Shown here: in pieces, positions 1 to 7,515 of the stretch
Position numbering within the stretch: the first letter of the stretch is position 1
Layout of the letters: each line of letters opens with the position of its first letter
NCBI GenBank assembly: GCA_007129775.1
Contig: SKUV01000294.1
Coordinates: forward strand, 1-11,073
Direction: 5' to 3'
From: Paracoccaceae bacterium
GTDB lineage: Bacteria; Pseudomonadota; Alphaproteobacteria; Rhodobacterales; Rhodobacteraceae
Length of the DNA stretch: 11,073 nt
Position numbers and translations under genes: made by a program
Notes under the pieces: generated by a model
Told to the model about the DNA's origin: nothing
The model's input: only the letters and a program-made list of their open reading frames with translations
Database searches by the model: none

Positions 1-519
1 CATTGTGTAAGCGGCTATCCCGCACCGGCCGCAGACTATAATCTTCGTACAATTCCTGACATGATCGAAAGATTCGGGACTGTTGTGGGATTATCGGACC
101 ATACCCTCGACAATACGACAGCTGTAACCAGCGTGGCGCTGGGGGCTGCCGTGATAGAAAAGCACGTCACTCTGGATCGTAACGGCGGCGGCCCGGATGA
201 CAGCTTTTCGCTTGAGCCTGATGGGCTGAGAGACCTATGCACATCCGCGCGGACGGCCTGGGAAGCATTGGGCCGTGTCGATTATGGCCGCAAGTCCAGT
301 GAGCAAGCCAATACGGTCTTTCGCCGATCTCTGTTCGTGGTTGGCGATATCAGGAAAGGTGAGGAAATCACCGCCGCGAATGTCCGTTCGATCCGGCCAG
401 GTTACGGACTTGCGCCCAAGCACTATGATCAGGTGCTCGGCTTGCGCGCCACACGCGACCTGAAGCGCGGCGAACCTTTGACCTGGCAAGACGTTTCGGA
501 GGAAAGAGCGGGAACCTGA
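1..519 (+). CDS. pseI: Pseudaminic acid synthase, C-terminal part (5' end outside window)
   Basis: The frame is open from the first base and codes 172 residues before TGA at 517-519. PseI condenses phosphoenolpyruvate with 6-deoxy-AltdiNAc to make pseudaminic acid, a nonulosonic sugar of flagellin and surface glycans, in the cytoplasm. Seen here: the NeuB-type barrel end with YPAP and NLRTIP near the fragment start, GLSDHT (His at fragment residue 34) and IEKHVTL (His at 55). These two His residues match the metal-binding pair of the NeuB/PseI family. GGPDDSFSLEP follows, then a C-terminal SAF (antifreeze-like) domain, roughly residues 107-165, with FRRSLFVV, VRSIRPGYGL and DLKRGEPLTW. The FSLEP and RPGYGL wording fits PseI better than sialic or legionaminic acid synthases. 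The C-terminus appears complete. Base composition is less GC-rich than the genes to the right, as is common for glycan clusters. NeuB-like specificity cannot be excluded from half a protein. Confidence 0.85.
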   Translation, partial: HCVSGYPAPAADYNLRTIPDMIERFGTVVGLSDHTLDNTTAVTSVALGAAVIEKHVTLDRNGGGPDDSFSLEPDGLRDLCTSARTAWEALGRVDYGRKSSEQANTVFRRSLFVVGDIRKGEEITAANVRSIRPGYGLAPKHYDQVLGLRATRDLKRGEPLTWQDVSEERAGT

Positions 520-520
520 C

Positions 521-631
521 TGTAATTGTCGTGCCAGATGTTTGATCCCATGGTTTGATGGTGCGATCCTTTCGCAGGAATGGAAGAAAACATCATGGGA
601 CAAGTTCGTCACGGGTGCGCCACGGCGCACG
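521..631 (+). mobile_element. Left-end remnant of an IS481-family insertion sequence
   Basis: Starting about two bases after the pseI stop codon, the sequence reads as the left end and leader of an IS481-family element common in alphaproteobacteria. The terminus begins TGT at 521. A purine-rich ribosome binding region (GGAATGGAAG, 578-587) precedes ATG at 595, whose product opens MGQVRHGCAT. That peptide matches the N-terminus I know for this transposase group (MGQVRHGxATTTHA). Similarity stops after roughly base 631; no DDE catalytic core and no right end were found. This is therefore a deletion scar. Both edges are estimates, because I have no reference alignment. Confidence 0.65.
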
Positions 632-735
632 GATTCTGCTTGCGCCGCTGGTGTTCCGGCTCTTGCAAGGCCGGCTTTGACCAACCCGCATGCAGATCGA
701 AAACCGGGGCCTGTCCGGATCACCCTTGCGCATGA
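595..735 (+). pseudogene. Truncated IS481-family transposase start
   Basis: The frame from ATG at 595 runs 46 codons to TGA at 733-735. Only the first ten or so codons (MGQVRHGCAT) resemble the transposase; the rest is Cys/Arg-rich and unlike the expected helix-turn-helix (TTHAVRAAIQ and onward). Intact family members are several hundred residues long, so this copy cannot be functional. Confidence 0.6.
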
Positions 736-805
736 ACTTGACATGGCCCACGGGCCGGATGACCATCGACCAGATAGCCTCGTACAGCCGCAGGATGCAC
801 CTGAC
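632..805. other. Unassigned 174-bp stretch between IS remnant and amidohydrolase
   Basis: No recognisable gene. The + frame of the downstream amidohydrolase stays open back to a TTG at 542, but the residues so encoded do not look like this family's N-terminus. A minus-strand frame is also open across the stretch and reads RLYEAIW...VGHVKFMRKGD; I do not recognise it. AGGA at 792-795 is the likely ribosome binding site for the gene starting at 806. Any promoter for that gene should lie here, but no convincing -35/-10 pair was seen. Confidence 0.4.
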
Positions 806-2227
806 ATGCAGAACGCCGACCCGCTCTGGGACCATGTGGATACGCATCGGACCGCCTTCATCGATTTGTCTGACCGGGTTTTCGACACGCCCGAGACACT
901 CTATGCCGAAACCCGGTCCTGCGCTGCCCATGCCGAGATGCTGGAAGCACAGGGCTTTCGAATTTCGCGCGCCCCGGCCGGTATTCCGACTGCAGTTATC
1001 GGCGAGGCAGGGGAAGGCGGGCCGGTGATCGCCATTCTGGGCGAATACGATGCTTTGCCGGGGCTGAGCCAGGAGCCGGGCGTGGCCGAGCACCGGCCCA
1101 TCGAGGCGGGCGGCAACGGTCATGGCTGCGGGCATAACCTGCTGGGCAGCGCTGCCTTGCTTGCGGCCACAGCAGTCAAGGACTGGCTGGCGGCGAACGG
1201 GATTGCCGCGCGGGTGCGCTATTACGGCTGCCCGGCCGAGGAAGGGGGGGCTGCCAAGACCTATCTGGTGCGCGCGGGGCTATTCGATGATGTGGATGCC
1301 GCGATCACCTGGCACCCGGCCAGCTTTACCGGCGTGGATCACGCCCGCTCACTGGCCAATACGCGGATCGATTTCACCTTTACCGGCCGCGCCGCCCATG
1401 CCGCCGCCGCGCCCGAGCTGGGCCGCAGCGCGCTGGACGCGGTCGAATTGATGAATATCGGCGTCAACTACATGCGTGAGCATATGCCCGATGATGCCCG
1501 CATCCATTACGCCTATCTCGACGCGGGCGGGGTGGCGGCCAATGTGGTGCAGGCCCGCGCCACCGTGCGCCAGTTGATCCGTGCGCGTGATCTTCCGGGG
1601 CTGCGGGACCTGGTCGCGCGGGTGCGGAAAGTGGCCGAGGGGGCGGCGCTGATGACCGAGACATCGGTTGCTGCCCAGGTCTTCTCGGGCGTGTCGAACC
1701 TGGTCGGCAACCGGCCGCTGGAGCAGGCGATGCAGCGCGCGCTGGACGCATTGGGCCCGGTGCCTTTCGATGAGGCCGACCGCGACTTCGCGCGCGCGAT
1801 CCGGGCCACCTTCAGCGAGGCCGAGATCGCCGCCACCTTCCGCAGCATCGGGATGGAGCCGGATTTCGACCTGCCGCTCTGCGATTTCGTGGCGCCACTG
1901 GACCGGCGCGGCGCGGGGGGCAATGGCTCGACCGATGTGGGCGATGTGTCCTGGGCAGTGCCGACGGTGCAGGCCCGCGTCACAACCTGCGCGCTGGGCA
2001 CGCCCTTTCACACCTGGCAACTGACCGCGCAGGGCAAATCGCCCATGGCCCACAAGGGGATGATCCACGCCGCCAAGGTGATGGCCGCCACCGCGCGCAT
2101 CCTGATCGAGGAACCCGCCACGCTGGCCGCCGCCCGCGAGGCCCATCGCAAACACCTGGCCCGCAGCCCCTATGCCTGCCCGATCCCCGATGACGTCCAC
2201 CCGCCTGTGCCACGCGAGGCGGCCTGA
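806..2227 (+). CDS. M20 family amidohydrolase, AbgB-like (aminobenzoyl-glutamate utilization B type)
   Basis: A 473-residue metal-dependent amidohydrolase of the M20 (M20D/AbgB-like) group. Members hydrolyse an amide bond between an acyl or aminoacyl group and an amino acid, such as p-aminobenzoyl-glutamate, N-acyl amino acids or dipeptides. The exact substrate here is unknown. Seen: GEYDALPGL (79-87), GHGCGHNLLG (105-114; Cys108 and His110 are expected metal ligands), GCPAEEGG (141-148; catalytic/metal Glu145-Glu146), TWHP (His170), dimerisation domain from about residue 185, then GSTDVGDVSW (374-383), FHTWQ (His402) and AHKGM (His416). There is no signal peptide, so it should be cytoplasmic. 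The start at ATG 806 gives an AbgB-sized protein whose first helix (DTHRTAFIDLSDRVF) matches the family; earlier in-frame starts at 743 (ATG) and 542 (TTG) add non-family sequence, partly IS remnant. It converges on the peptide importer operon, which suggests that it processes imported cargo. Confidence 0.85.
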   Translation: MQNADPLWDHVDTHRTAFIDLSDRVFDTPETLYAETRSCAAHAEMLEAQGFRISRAPAGIPTAVIGEAGEGGPVIAILGEYDALPGLSQEPGVAEHRPIEAGGNGHGCGHNLLGSAALLAATAVKDWLAANGIAARVRYYGCPAEEGGAAKTYLVRAGLFDDVDAAITWHPASFTGVDHARSLANTRIDFTFTGRAAHAAAAPELGRSALDAVELMNIGVNYMREHMPDDARIHYAYLDAGGVAANVVQARATVRQLIRARDLPGLRDLVARVRKVAEGAALMTETSVAAQVFSGVSNLVGNRPLEQAMQRALDALGPVPFDEADRDFARAIRATFSEAEIAATFRSIGMEPDFDLPLCDFVAPLDRRGAGGNGSTDVGDVSWAVPTVQARVTTCALGTPFHTWQLTAQGKSPMAHKGMIHAAKVMAATARILIEEPATLAAAREAHRKHLARSPYACPIPDDVHPPVPREAA

Positions 2228-2242
2228 GGTGACGCCCGGCGC

Positions 2243-3040
2243 CTATTCAGCCGCGTCCGGGGTGTCCTTGCGCTGGTAGCCCTTGCTGGAATGCAGCAGC
2301 GCGCGGGTGTAGGGGTCCTCGCAGCGGTCCTCGTAGATGGCGTCGGCGTCGAGTTCCTCGACCATGCGGCCTTCGGTCATCACCGCGATACGGTCGCACA
2401 TATGGGCGACCACGCGCAGGTCGTGGCTGACCATGACATAGGTCAGCCCCCGCTCGCGGCGGAGCGCGTCGAGCAGGTTCAAGACCCCCGCCTGCACCGA
2501 GACATCGAGCGCCGAGGTCGGCTCGTCCAGCAGCAGCAGTTCCGGCTCCAGCACCAGACAGCGGGCGATGGCCACGCGCTGGCGCTGCCCGCCCGAAAGC
2601 TGGTGCGGATAGCGATAGGCGAAATCGGGGGTCAGGCCCACGGCCTGCAAGGCTTCGGCGATGCGGCGGTCGCGGTCGCCGATCCCGTGGATCTGCAACG
2701 GCTCCATCAGAACCGCGCGGACCATCTTGCGCGGGTGGAGCGAGCCGTAGGGGTCCTGAAACACCATCTGCACGCGGCTGAAAAAGCTCTTGGGCCGGGG
2801 CATCGGGATCTCGGCGCCGTCGAGCAGGATGGTGCCGCCATAGTTGCCGTTCAGCCCGGCGATGGCGCGCAGGACCGTCGATTTGCCCGAGCCGGATTCG
2901 CCGATCAGCCCGAAGGAGGTGCCGCGCCGCACCTGCAGGCTGACATCTGCCACCGCGCGCACGCTGCTGTCGCCGTCGCCGAAGGTGACGTCGAGGTTGC
3001 GCAGTTCGAGCGCGATATCCCCGCTGCGTGCCCCGGTCAT
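2243..3040 (-). CDS. Peptide/oligopeptide ABC transporter ATP-binding subunit (DppF/OppF-type)
   Basis: A 265-residue ABC ATPase, last gene of the importer operon; it would pair with the preceding ATPase to power the two permeases at the inner membrane. Seen: Walker A GESGSGKST (47-55), Q-loop VFQDPYGSLHPR (93-104), signature LSGGQRQR (148-155), Walker B LLLLDEPT (168-175), D-loop SALDV and switch His206 in VSHDL. FQDPYGSL and the C-terminal DPYTRALL are typical of Dpp/Opp ATPases. I chose ATG at 3040 because it forms an ATGA overlap with the previous stop and gives the usual N-terminus (ALELRNLDV). An ATG at 3061 would add seven residues. The protein ends soon after DPYTRALL, without the Cys-rich tail of long Dpp/Opp ATPases. 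Its stop lies 15 bp from the convergent amidohydrolase stop. Confidence 0.9.
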   Translation of the reverse strand: MTGARSGDIALELRNLDVTFGDGDSSVRAVADVSLQVRRGTSFGLIGESGSGKSTVLRAIAGLNGNYGGTILLDGAEIPMPRPKSFFSRVQMVFQDPYGSLHPRKMVRAVLMEPLQIHGIGDRDRRIAEALQAVGLTPDFAYRYPHQLSGGQRQRVAIARCLVLEPELLLLDEPTSALDVSVQAGVLNLLDALRRERGLTYVMVSHDLRVVAHMCDRIAVMTEGRMVEELDADAIYEDRCEDPYTRALLHSSKGYQRKDTPDAAE

Positions 3041-3885
3041 GGCAACGGCCCGTCCAGCCATGCCGGATCACGCTCGGGCACGACCAGCTTGTCGACGCGG
3101 CGGTCGGTGGGCGGCAGGCTGCCCAGCAGCGCCCTGGTATAGGGATGGCGGGCGTGTTCGAGGTCGCGCGCGGCGATTTCCTCGACCACGCGGCCGGCAT
3201 ACATGACCAGCACCCGGTCGCAGAAATCCGCCACCAGCGGCAGATCGTGGCTGATGAAGATCAGCGCCGCGCCCTGCGCCTCCACGCGCTCGTTCAGGAT
3301 GTCGAGGATCTGGCCGCGCACGGTCACGTCCAGCGCCGAGGTCGGCTCGTCCGCGATCACCAGTTCCGGCTCGGCGGCCAGCATCATGGCGATCATCACC
3401 CGCTGGCCCATGCCGCCCGAAAGCTCGTGCGGATAGAGGTCCATCACCCGGCGCGGGTTGCGGATGCGCACCTGCTCCAGCAGATCAAGCGCGCGATCAT
3501 GGGCTTCGGCGCGGGACATGCGGGCATGCAGGCGGCAGGCCTCGGCGATCTGGCGGCGGACACGATGGAGCGGGTTCAGCGAATAGCGGGCATCCTGCAG
3601 CACCATGGCGATACGCCCGCCGCGAATGCTGCGCATCCGGCGTTCGCTGGCCTTCATCAGATCGACATCGCCAAAGCTCATCCGGTCGGAGCTCACCCGG
3701 GCCTGATCGGGCAGAAGCCGCATGATCGCCCGGCCGGTGGTGGATTTGCCCGAGCCGGATTCGCCGACGATGGCCAGCCGCTCGCGCCCCAGATCGAAGG
3801 AGACACCGCGCAGCACCTCGTTCCATCCACCGGCGGGGGCGGGATAGGACACGCGCAGGTTCTTGACGCTCAGCCGCTCAGCCAT
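3037..3885 (-). CDS. Peptide/oligopeptide ABC transporter ATP-binding subunit (DppD/OppD-type)
   Basis: A 282-residue ABC ATPase, partner of the downstream ATPase. Seen: Walker A GESGSGKST (41-49), Q-loop VLQDARYSLNP (95-105), signature LSGGMGQRVMIA (155-166), Walker B LVIADEPTSALDVT (175-188) and switch His213 in ISHDL. SGGMGQRVMIA and the C-terminal HPYTRALLGSLPP are hallmarks of the D-type subunit. The chain ends about 35 residues after HPYTR and contains no cysteine there, unlike longer DppD/OppD proteins with a Cys-rich tail. The ATG at 3885 overlaps the preceding permease gene by 8 bp, and its stop overlaps the next gene by 4 bp. Translational coupling is likely. Substrate specificity cannot be read from this subunit. 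Confidence 0.92.
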   Translation of the reverse strand: MAERLSVKNLRVSYPAPAGGWNEVLRGVSFDLGRERLAIVGESGSGKSTTGRAIMRLLPDQARVSSDRMSFGDVDLMKASERRMRSIRGGRIAMVLQDARYSLNPLHRVRRQIAEACRLHARMSRAEAHDRALDLLEQVRIRNPRRVMDLYPHELSGGMGQRVMIAMMLAAEPELVIADEPTSALDVTVRGQILDILNERVEAQGAALIFISHDLPLVADFCDRVLVMYAGRVVEEIAARDLEHARHPYTRALLGSLPPTDRRVDKLVVPERDPAWLDGPLP

Positions 3886-4825
3886 GGCGGGGATCCAGTG
3901 CGTCGCGCAGCCCGTCGCCGAGCAGGTTGAAGGCGAGGCTGACGGTCAGGATCGCAATGCCGGGCATGGTGGCCAGCCACCAGTGGGTCAGCATGAATTC
4001 GCGCCCGGTGGCCAGCATCGCGCCCCATTCGGGCATCGGCGGTTGGGCGCCAAGGCCAAGGAAGCCAAGGCCCGCGGCGGTCAGGATTATGCCGGCCATG
4101 TTCAGCGTCACCCGGATCACCACCGAGGGGATGCAGATCGGCATGATGTGGCGCACAATGATGCGCAGAGGCCCTGCCCCTGTGAGCCGCGCCGCGGCGA
4201 TATAGTCGGATTTGCGCACGCTCAGCGTCTCGGCCCGGGCCAGACGCGCGATTGGCGGCCATGAGGCCAGCGCGATGGCGATGACGGCATTGTTGATGCC
4301 CGCGCCCAGCGCGGCGACGAAGGCCAGCGCCAGGATCAGCGCCGGAAATGCAAGGAACACGTCAACGACACGCATCGCCACCGTATCGACCCAGCCGCCC
4401 AGATAGCCCGCCGTCGCCCCCACCAGCAGCCCGATCGGCCCGGCGATGGCGGCGGCAAGCAGCGCGATGCGCAGGGTGATCGAGGCGCCATGCAGCACCC
4501 GGCTGTAGATGTCGCGGCCCAATTGGTCGGTGCCGAACCAGTGATCGGCCGAGGGCGGCAGCAGCCGGCGGTTCAGGTCCTGCTCGAACGGGCCGTAAGG
4601 GGCCAGCCATGGCGCGAAGGCGGCCGCGCCGACCAGAACGATCAGGATAAATAGCCCCGCCATGGCCGCGTAATTGCCGCCCAGCCGCTTGGCGGCGCGC
4701 CAGATCGACTGCGCCCGCGCCTGCCCGGGGGATTTTGCTACAGGCGCGTTCAGCCAGTCCCGCAGGCTTTCCCGGGTGGGAGGGGCGTCGGTGATCGGGT
4801 GTTCGGTCATCGGGTTCTCGGTCAT
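3878..4825 (-). CDS. Peptide ABC transporter permease (DppC/OppC-type)
   Basis: A 315-residue inner-membrane permease. The N-terminal part (about 1-50) is cytoplasmic, followed by the first membrane helix (about 52-72). The OppC-N signature region HWFGTDQLGRDIYSRVLHG (95-113) comes next, then a cluster of further helices between about 117 and 305. The EAA-type ATPase-coupling loop is DYIAAARLTGAGPLRIIVRHIMP (207-229, quoted from the reading frame in part only: key residues are A210-A211, G216 and P229). The tail LGDGLRDALDPR is typical of DppC. The ATG at 4825 shares an ATGA overlap with the preceding permease stop, which decides the start. The frame is open far upstream, but that part is a shadow of the other permease. 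The first 15 codons are an imperfect threefold repeat (MTENP/MTEHP/ITDAP), so a second ATG at 4810 is also possible. Confidence 0.92.
   Translation of the reverse strand: MTENPMTEHPITDAPPTRESLRDWLNAPVAKSPGQARAQSIWRAAKRLGGNYAAMAGLFILIVLVGAAAFAPWLAPYGPFEQDLNRRLLPPSADHWFGTDQLGRDIYSRVLHGASITLRIALLAAAIAGPIGLLVGATAGYLGGWVDTVAMRVVDVFLAFPALILALAFVAALGAGINNAVIAIALASWPPIARLARAETLSVRKSDYIAAARLTGAGPLRIIVRHIMPICIPSVVIRVTLNMAGIILTAAGLGFLGLGAQPPMPEWGAMLATGREFMLTHWWLATMPGIAILTVSLAFNLLGDGLRDALDPRHG
4781..4825 (-). repeat. Threefold imperfect 15-bp tandem repeat at the permease start
   Basis: Read on the minus strand, bases 4825-4781 are three 15-base units: ATGACCGAGAACCCG, ATGACCGAACACCCG and ATCACCGACGCCCCT. 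They encode MTENP, MTEHP and ITDAP. Units 1 and 2 differ at two bases. The duplication gives the gene two in-frame ATG codons 15 bp apart. Confidence 0.8.
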
Positions 4826-5883
4826 CGCGTGCGGGGATCGAAACTGCGGTAGAACAGGTCGCACAGCAGGTTCAGCGTGATGAAGATCAGCCCGATCACG
4901 ATCACGCAGCCCAGCACGGCGTTCATGTCCCCGCGCAACAGCGCCGTGGTCATGTAGCGCCCCAGCCCGGGCCATGCGAAGACCGTCTCGGTCAGCACCG
5001 CGCCTTCGAGCAGAAAGCCGAAGGCGAGCGCGATCACGGTGACAAGCTGCACCGCGATATTGGGAAAGGCGTGGACCCAGATCACCGCGGTCCGCGACAC
5101 GCCCTTGGCCCGCGCGGCGATGATATATTCCTGGCTCAGTTGCTCCAGCATGAAGCTGCGTGTCATCCGGGCGATGAAGGCCATCGCGCCGTAGGCGAGG
5201 ATCCCGACCGGCAGGACCAGCCGGCTCACCGCGTCCTGAAAGATGTCCCAGCGCTGCATCAGCGCGCTGTCGATCAGGATGAGCCCGGTGCGTATCTCGA
5301 TATCGAACTGGTAGAAGGTGCTGAGCCGCCCCGGCCCGCCGACCCATCCGAGCCCGGCGAAGAACACGGCCAGCCCGACAAGGCCGAGCCAGAAGTTCGG
5401 GGCGGAAAAACCGATCAGCGCGAAGACGCGGATCAGCTGATCGATCCAGCTTCCCTGACGCGCGGCGGCCGCGACGCCCAGCGGCACACCGATGGCGACG
5501 CCGAAGAAGATCGACAGCAACGCCAGTTCCACGGTCGCCGGGAATACCCGGGTGATATCGTCGATCACCGGGCGCCCGGAACTGAGCGAGCGGCCGAAGT
5601 CGAACGACAGCACGTCGCGCATGTAGGTGAAGAATTGCTCGTAAAGCGGGCGGTCGAGACCGAGTTGCCGATAGACCCGGTCATAGGCCTCGCGGCTGCT
5701 GTCGTCGCCGAGGATCGCCACGACGGGATCGAATGGCAGCACCCGCCCGATGAAGAACGTCAGGGTGATCAGCCCGAGCATGGTGATCGCCACGGTCAGC
5801 AGGATGCGCGCCGTGGCGACCGACCGCCGGTACCACCGGCGGCCGGTCAGCGATGGCCGTGCTAGGTTCGAAGCGTCGGCCAC
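4822..5883 (-). CDS. Peptide ABC transporter permease (DppB/OppB-type)
   Basis: A 353-residue inner-membrane permease, somewhat longer than typical DppB because of about 22 extra N-terminal residues. Seen: first helix about 24-46, a periplasmic loop with RQLGLDRPLYEQFFTYM and DFGRSL (typical of the OppB/DppB N-terminal domain), helices between about 116 and 245, the EAA coupling loop EYIIAARAKGVS...FPN (252-275), a final helix about 322-345, and the tail FDPRTR. LLEGAVLTETVFAWPGLG is a strong DppB/NikB-type motif. The start is GTG at 5883, nine bases after the binding-protein stop. A GAGG (5891-5894) overlapping that stop provides a ribosome binding site at 7-nt spacing. Its own stop overlaps the next permease by 4 bp. 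Confidence 0.92.
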   Translation of the reverse strand: MADASNLARPSLTGRRWYRRSVATARILLTVAITMLGLITLTFFIGRVLPFDPVVAILGDDSSREAYDRVYRQLGLDRPLYEQFFTYMRDVLSFDFGRSLSSGRPVIDDITRVFPATVELALLSIFFGVAIGVPLGVAAAARQGSWIDQLIRVFALIGFSAPNFWLGLVGLAVFFAGLGWVGGPGRLSTFYQFDIEIRTGLILIDSALMQRWDIFQDAVSRLVLPVGILAYGAMAFIARMTRSFMLEQLSQEYIIAARAKGVSRTAVIWVHAFPNIAVQLVTVIALAFGFLLEGAVLTETVFAWPGLGRYMTTALLRGDMNAVLGCVIVIGLIFITLNLLCDLFYRSFDPRTR

Positions 5884-5892
5884 CGCGTGGCC

Positions 5893-7491
5893 TCAGTTCT
5901 TGTGGGCTTCGCGGTAGAACACGCGGAAGGCGTGCCATTTCCAGTCTTCCACATTGCTGCGCAGCACGGCGTTGTTGTACTGCTGGAACAGATAGGCGCC
6001 GGCGGCCTGCTCCATGTGGTCAAGCTGGAGTTGACGATACATCTCAAGCTGCCGCTCTTCGTCGGTTTCGAACAGCGCCGCGCGCACCCGCTCGTTGAAG
6101 TCGGGGCGATACCAGGACTTCCGCCAGGACGGATACATGGCAAGCTGAGAATCGAAATCGTTGTCGGGGTTGGTGGCGTGACGCTCCAGCATCCCGTGGG
6201 CATGGGCGATGTTGGTCTGCCAGCTTGACAGCGTCAGGTCGAACTCGCGCCCGCGCAGCGCCGAGAACAGCTGCGCCGAGGCCATCTGCTCGATATTGAT
6301 GGTGATCCCCAACTCGGCGGCATTGGCCTGCAGGTGCTGCGCCACCTCCGGCGCGAACGGCCCCGGAGCGATGTAGAGCGAGGCGGTGAAGCCCTCGGTG
6401 ATCCCGGCTTCTTCAAGCAGTTCGCGCGCCTTGTCGAGGTCCAGATAGAAGGGCGCGCCCTCTTCGCGGTCCAGCGCGGCAAAGGCGCCATAGGGCACAA
6501 CCGTGTGACGCGGGATACCCTGGAAGGCCATCACCGTATCGGCGAGCGCGTCATAGTCGAACATGTAGCGGAAGGCGTGGCGCACAAGATCGTTGTCGAA
6601 CGGCTCGCGCCCGGTCTGGAACGACATGTGGAAGATCTGGTGGTTCAGCGTGCTTGCGGGGACGACATTGGGGTTATCCTGCATCGAAATGATGTCTTCG
6701 GCGCCCAGGCTGCGGGCGATGTCGATCTCGCCCTGCTCCAGCATCAGCCGCTGCGAGCCCGCTTCGGGCACATGGCGGATGATCCAGCGCGGCGTCGCCG
6801 GGCCGTCGCCCCACCAGTTGTCATTGGCCTCCAGCACGACCACCTCGCCGGCGCTCCATTGGCGCAGGTGATAGGGGCCGACACAGGCGGTGTTGGTGGT
6901 CAGATAATCGTTGGCCCAGTCGCCATCGACCTCCTTGTCCTTCAGATAGACGCTGTCGAGCACATGCCCGACGCGGCCCGACACCACCGCCTGCATGATG
7001 ATCGAGATCGGGAAGGGGTCGGACAGGTTCAGCTGGAAAGTGTGGTCGTCCAGCGCAACGAAGCTTTCGATCGCATTCTCGACGGTGAAGCCGTAGGAGG
7101 TCAGCATCGCGGCATTGCCGAAGCCCAGTTCCAGCACGCGGGTCATCGACCAGACGAGGTCATGCGCGGTCACCGGGTTGCCCGAGGGATGCACCGCATC
7201 GGTGCGCATGTTGAAGGTGATCGACATGTTGTCGTCGGACACTTCCCAGCTTTCGGCCAGCCACGGGACGACCTCGGATTCGTTTTCCATGTCCAGCGCA
7301 ACGAGGCTGTCGCAGATGTTGGTGATCAGTTCGTTGGTCACCACCTCGCCGATCTGTGCGGGGTCGAAATTGCTGATGGCGTCGAGGTTCCACGCCATGA
7401 CCATGGTGTTTTGCGGGGTTTGGGCCTGCGCCGGAAGCGTCAGCGCCGTGGCGGCCAGCAGCGCGCAGCCAATGGAAAGGTGCTTTGTCAT
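5893..7491 (-). CDS. Peptide ABC transporter substrate-binding protein (family 5, SBP_bac_5)
   Basis: A 532-residue periplasmic binding protein, first gene of the importer operon. Residues 1-23 form a signal peptide (positive MTKH, hydrophobic CALLAATALTLP, then AQA|Q as the likely cleavage site); there is no lipobox, so it should be soluble. The mature part shows the family-5 pattern: NFDPAQIGE...NLYDSL-like NICDSLVALD (about 41-68), LAESWEVSDD, TFNMR, VTAHDLVWSMTRVL (about 107-120), GPYHLRQW with NDNWWG (about 209-228), IDIARSL, and the second lobe with VRHAFRYMFDYDALADTV and LLEEAGITEGF. These are features of dipeptide/oligopeptide binding proteins; the ligand cannot be read from sequence. 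ATG at 7491 is preceded by AGGGAGA at good spacing. As first gene it should carry the operon promoter upstream, next to the inverted repeat at 7516-7536. Confidence 0.92.
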   Translation of the reverse strand: MTKHLSIGCALLAATALTLPAQAQTPQNTMVMAWNLDAISNFDPAQIGEVVTNELITNICDSLVALDMENESEVVPWLAESWEVSDDNMSITFNMRTDAVHPSGNPVTAHDLVWSMTRVLELGFGNAAMLTSYGFTVENAIESFVALDDHTFQLNLSDPFPISIIMQAVVSGRVGHVLDSVYLKDKEVDGDWANDYLTTNTACVGPYHLRQWSAGEVVVLEANDNWWGDGPATPRWIIRHVPEAGSQRLMLEQGEIDIARSLGAEDIISMQDNPNVVPASTLNHQIFHMSFQTGREPFDNDLVRHAFRYMFDYDALADTVMAFQGIPRHTVVPYGAFAALDREEGAPFYLDLDKARELLEEAGITEGFTASLYIAPGPFAPEVAQHLQANAAELGITINIEQMASAQLFSALRGREFDLTLSSWQTNIAHAHGMLERHATNPDNDFDSQLAMYPSWRKSWYRPDFNERVRAALFETDEERQLEMYRQLQLDHMEQAAGAYLFQQYNNAVLRSNVEDWKWHAFRVFYREAHKN

Positions 7492-7500
7492 TTAGGAAAG

Positions 7501-7507
7501 TCTCCCT
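7501..7507 (-). promoter_or_regulatory. Ribosome binding site of the binding-protein gene
   Basis: AGGGAGA on the minus strand lies about 9-10 nt before ATG 7491. It is the clearest Shine-Dalgarno in the operon, as expected for the abundant binding protein, and fixes the start. Confidence 0.7.
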
Positions 7508-7515
7508 GTTGTGGT

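Noticed and set aside
542..805. N-terminal extension of the amidohydrolase from TTG 542 or ATG 743.
   Set aside because: The extension crosses the IS remnant and does not resemble M20 proteins; ATG 806 gives the usual length and first helix.
4826..5347. Upstream in-frame extension of the DppC-type permease gene to 5347.
   Set aside because: It lies inside the DppB-type gene in another frame and has no permease-like sequence; the ATGA overlap at 4822-4825 is the natural start.
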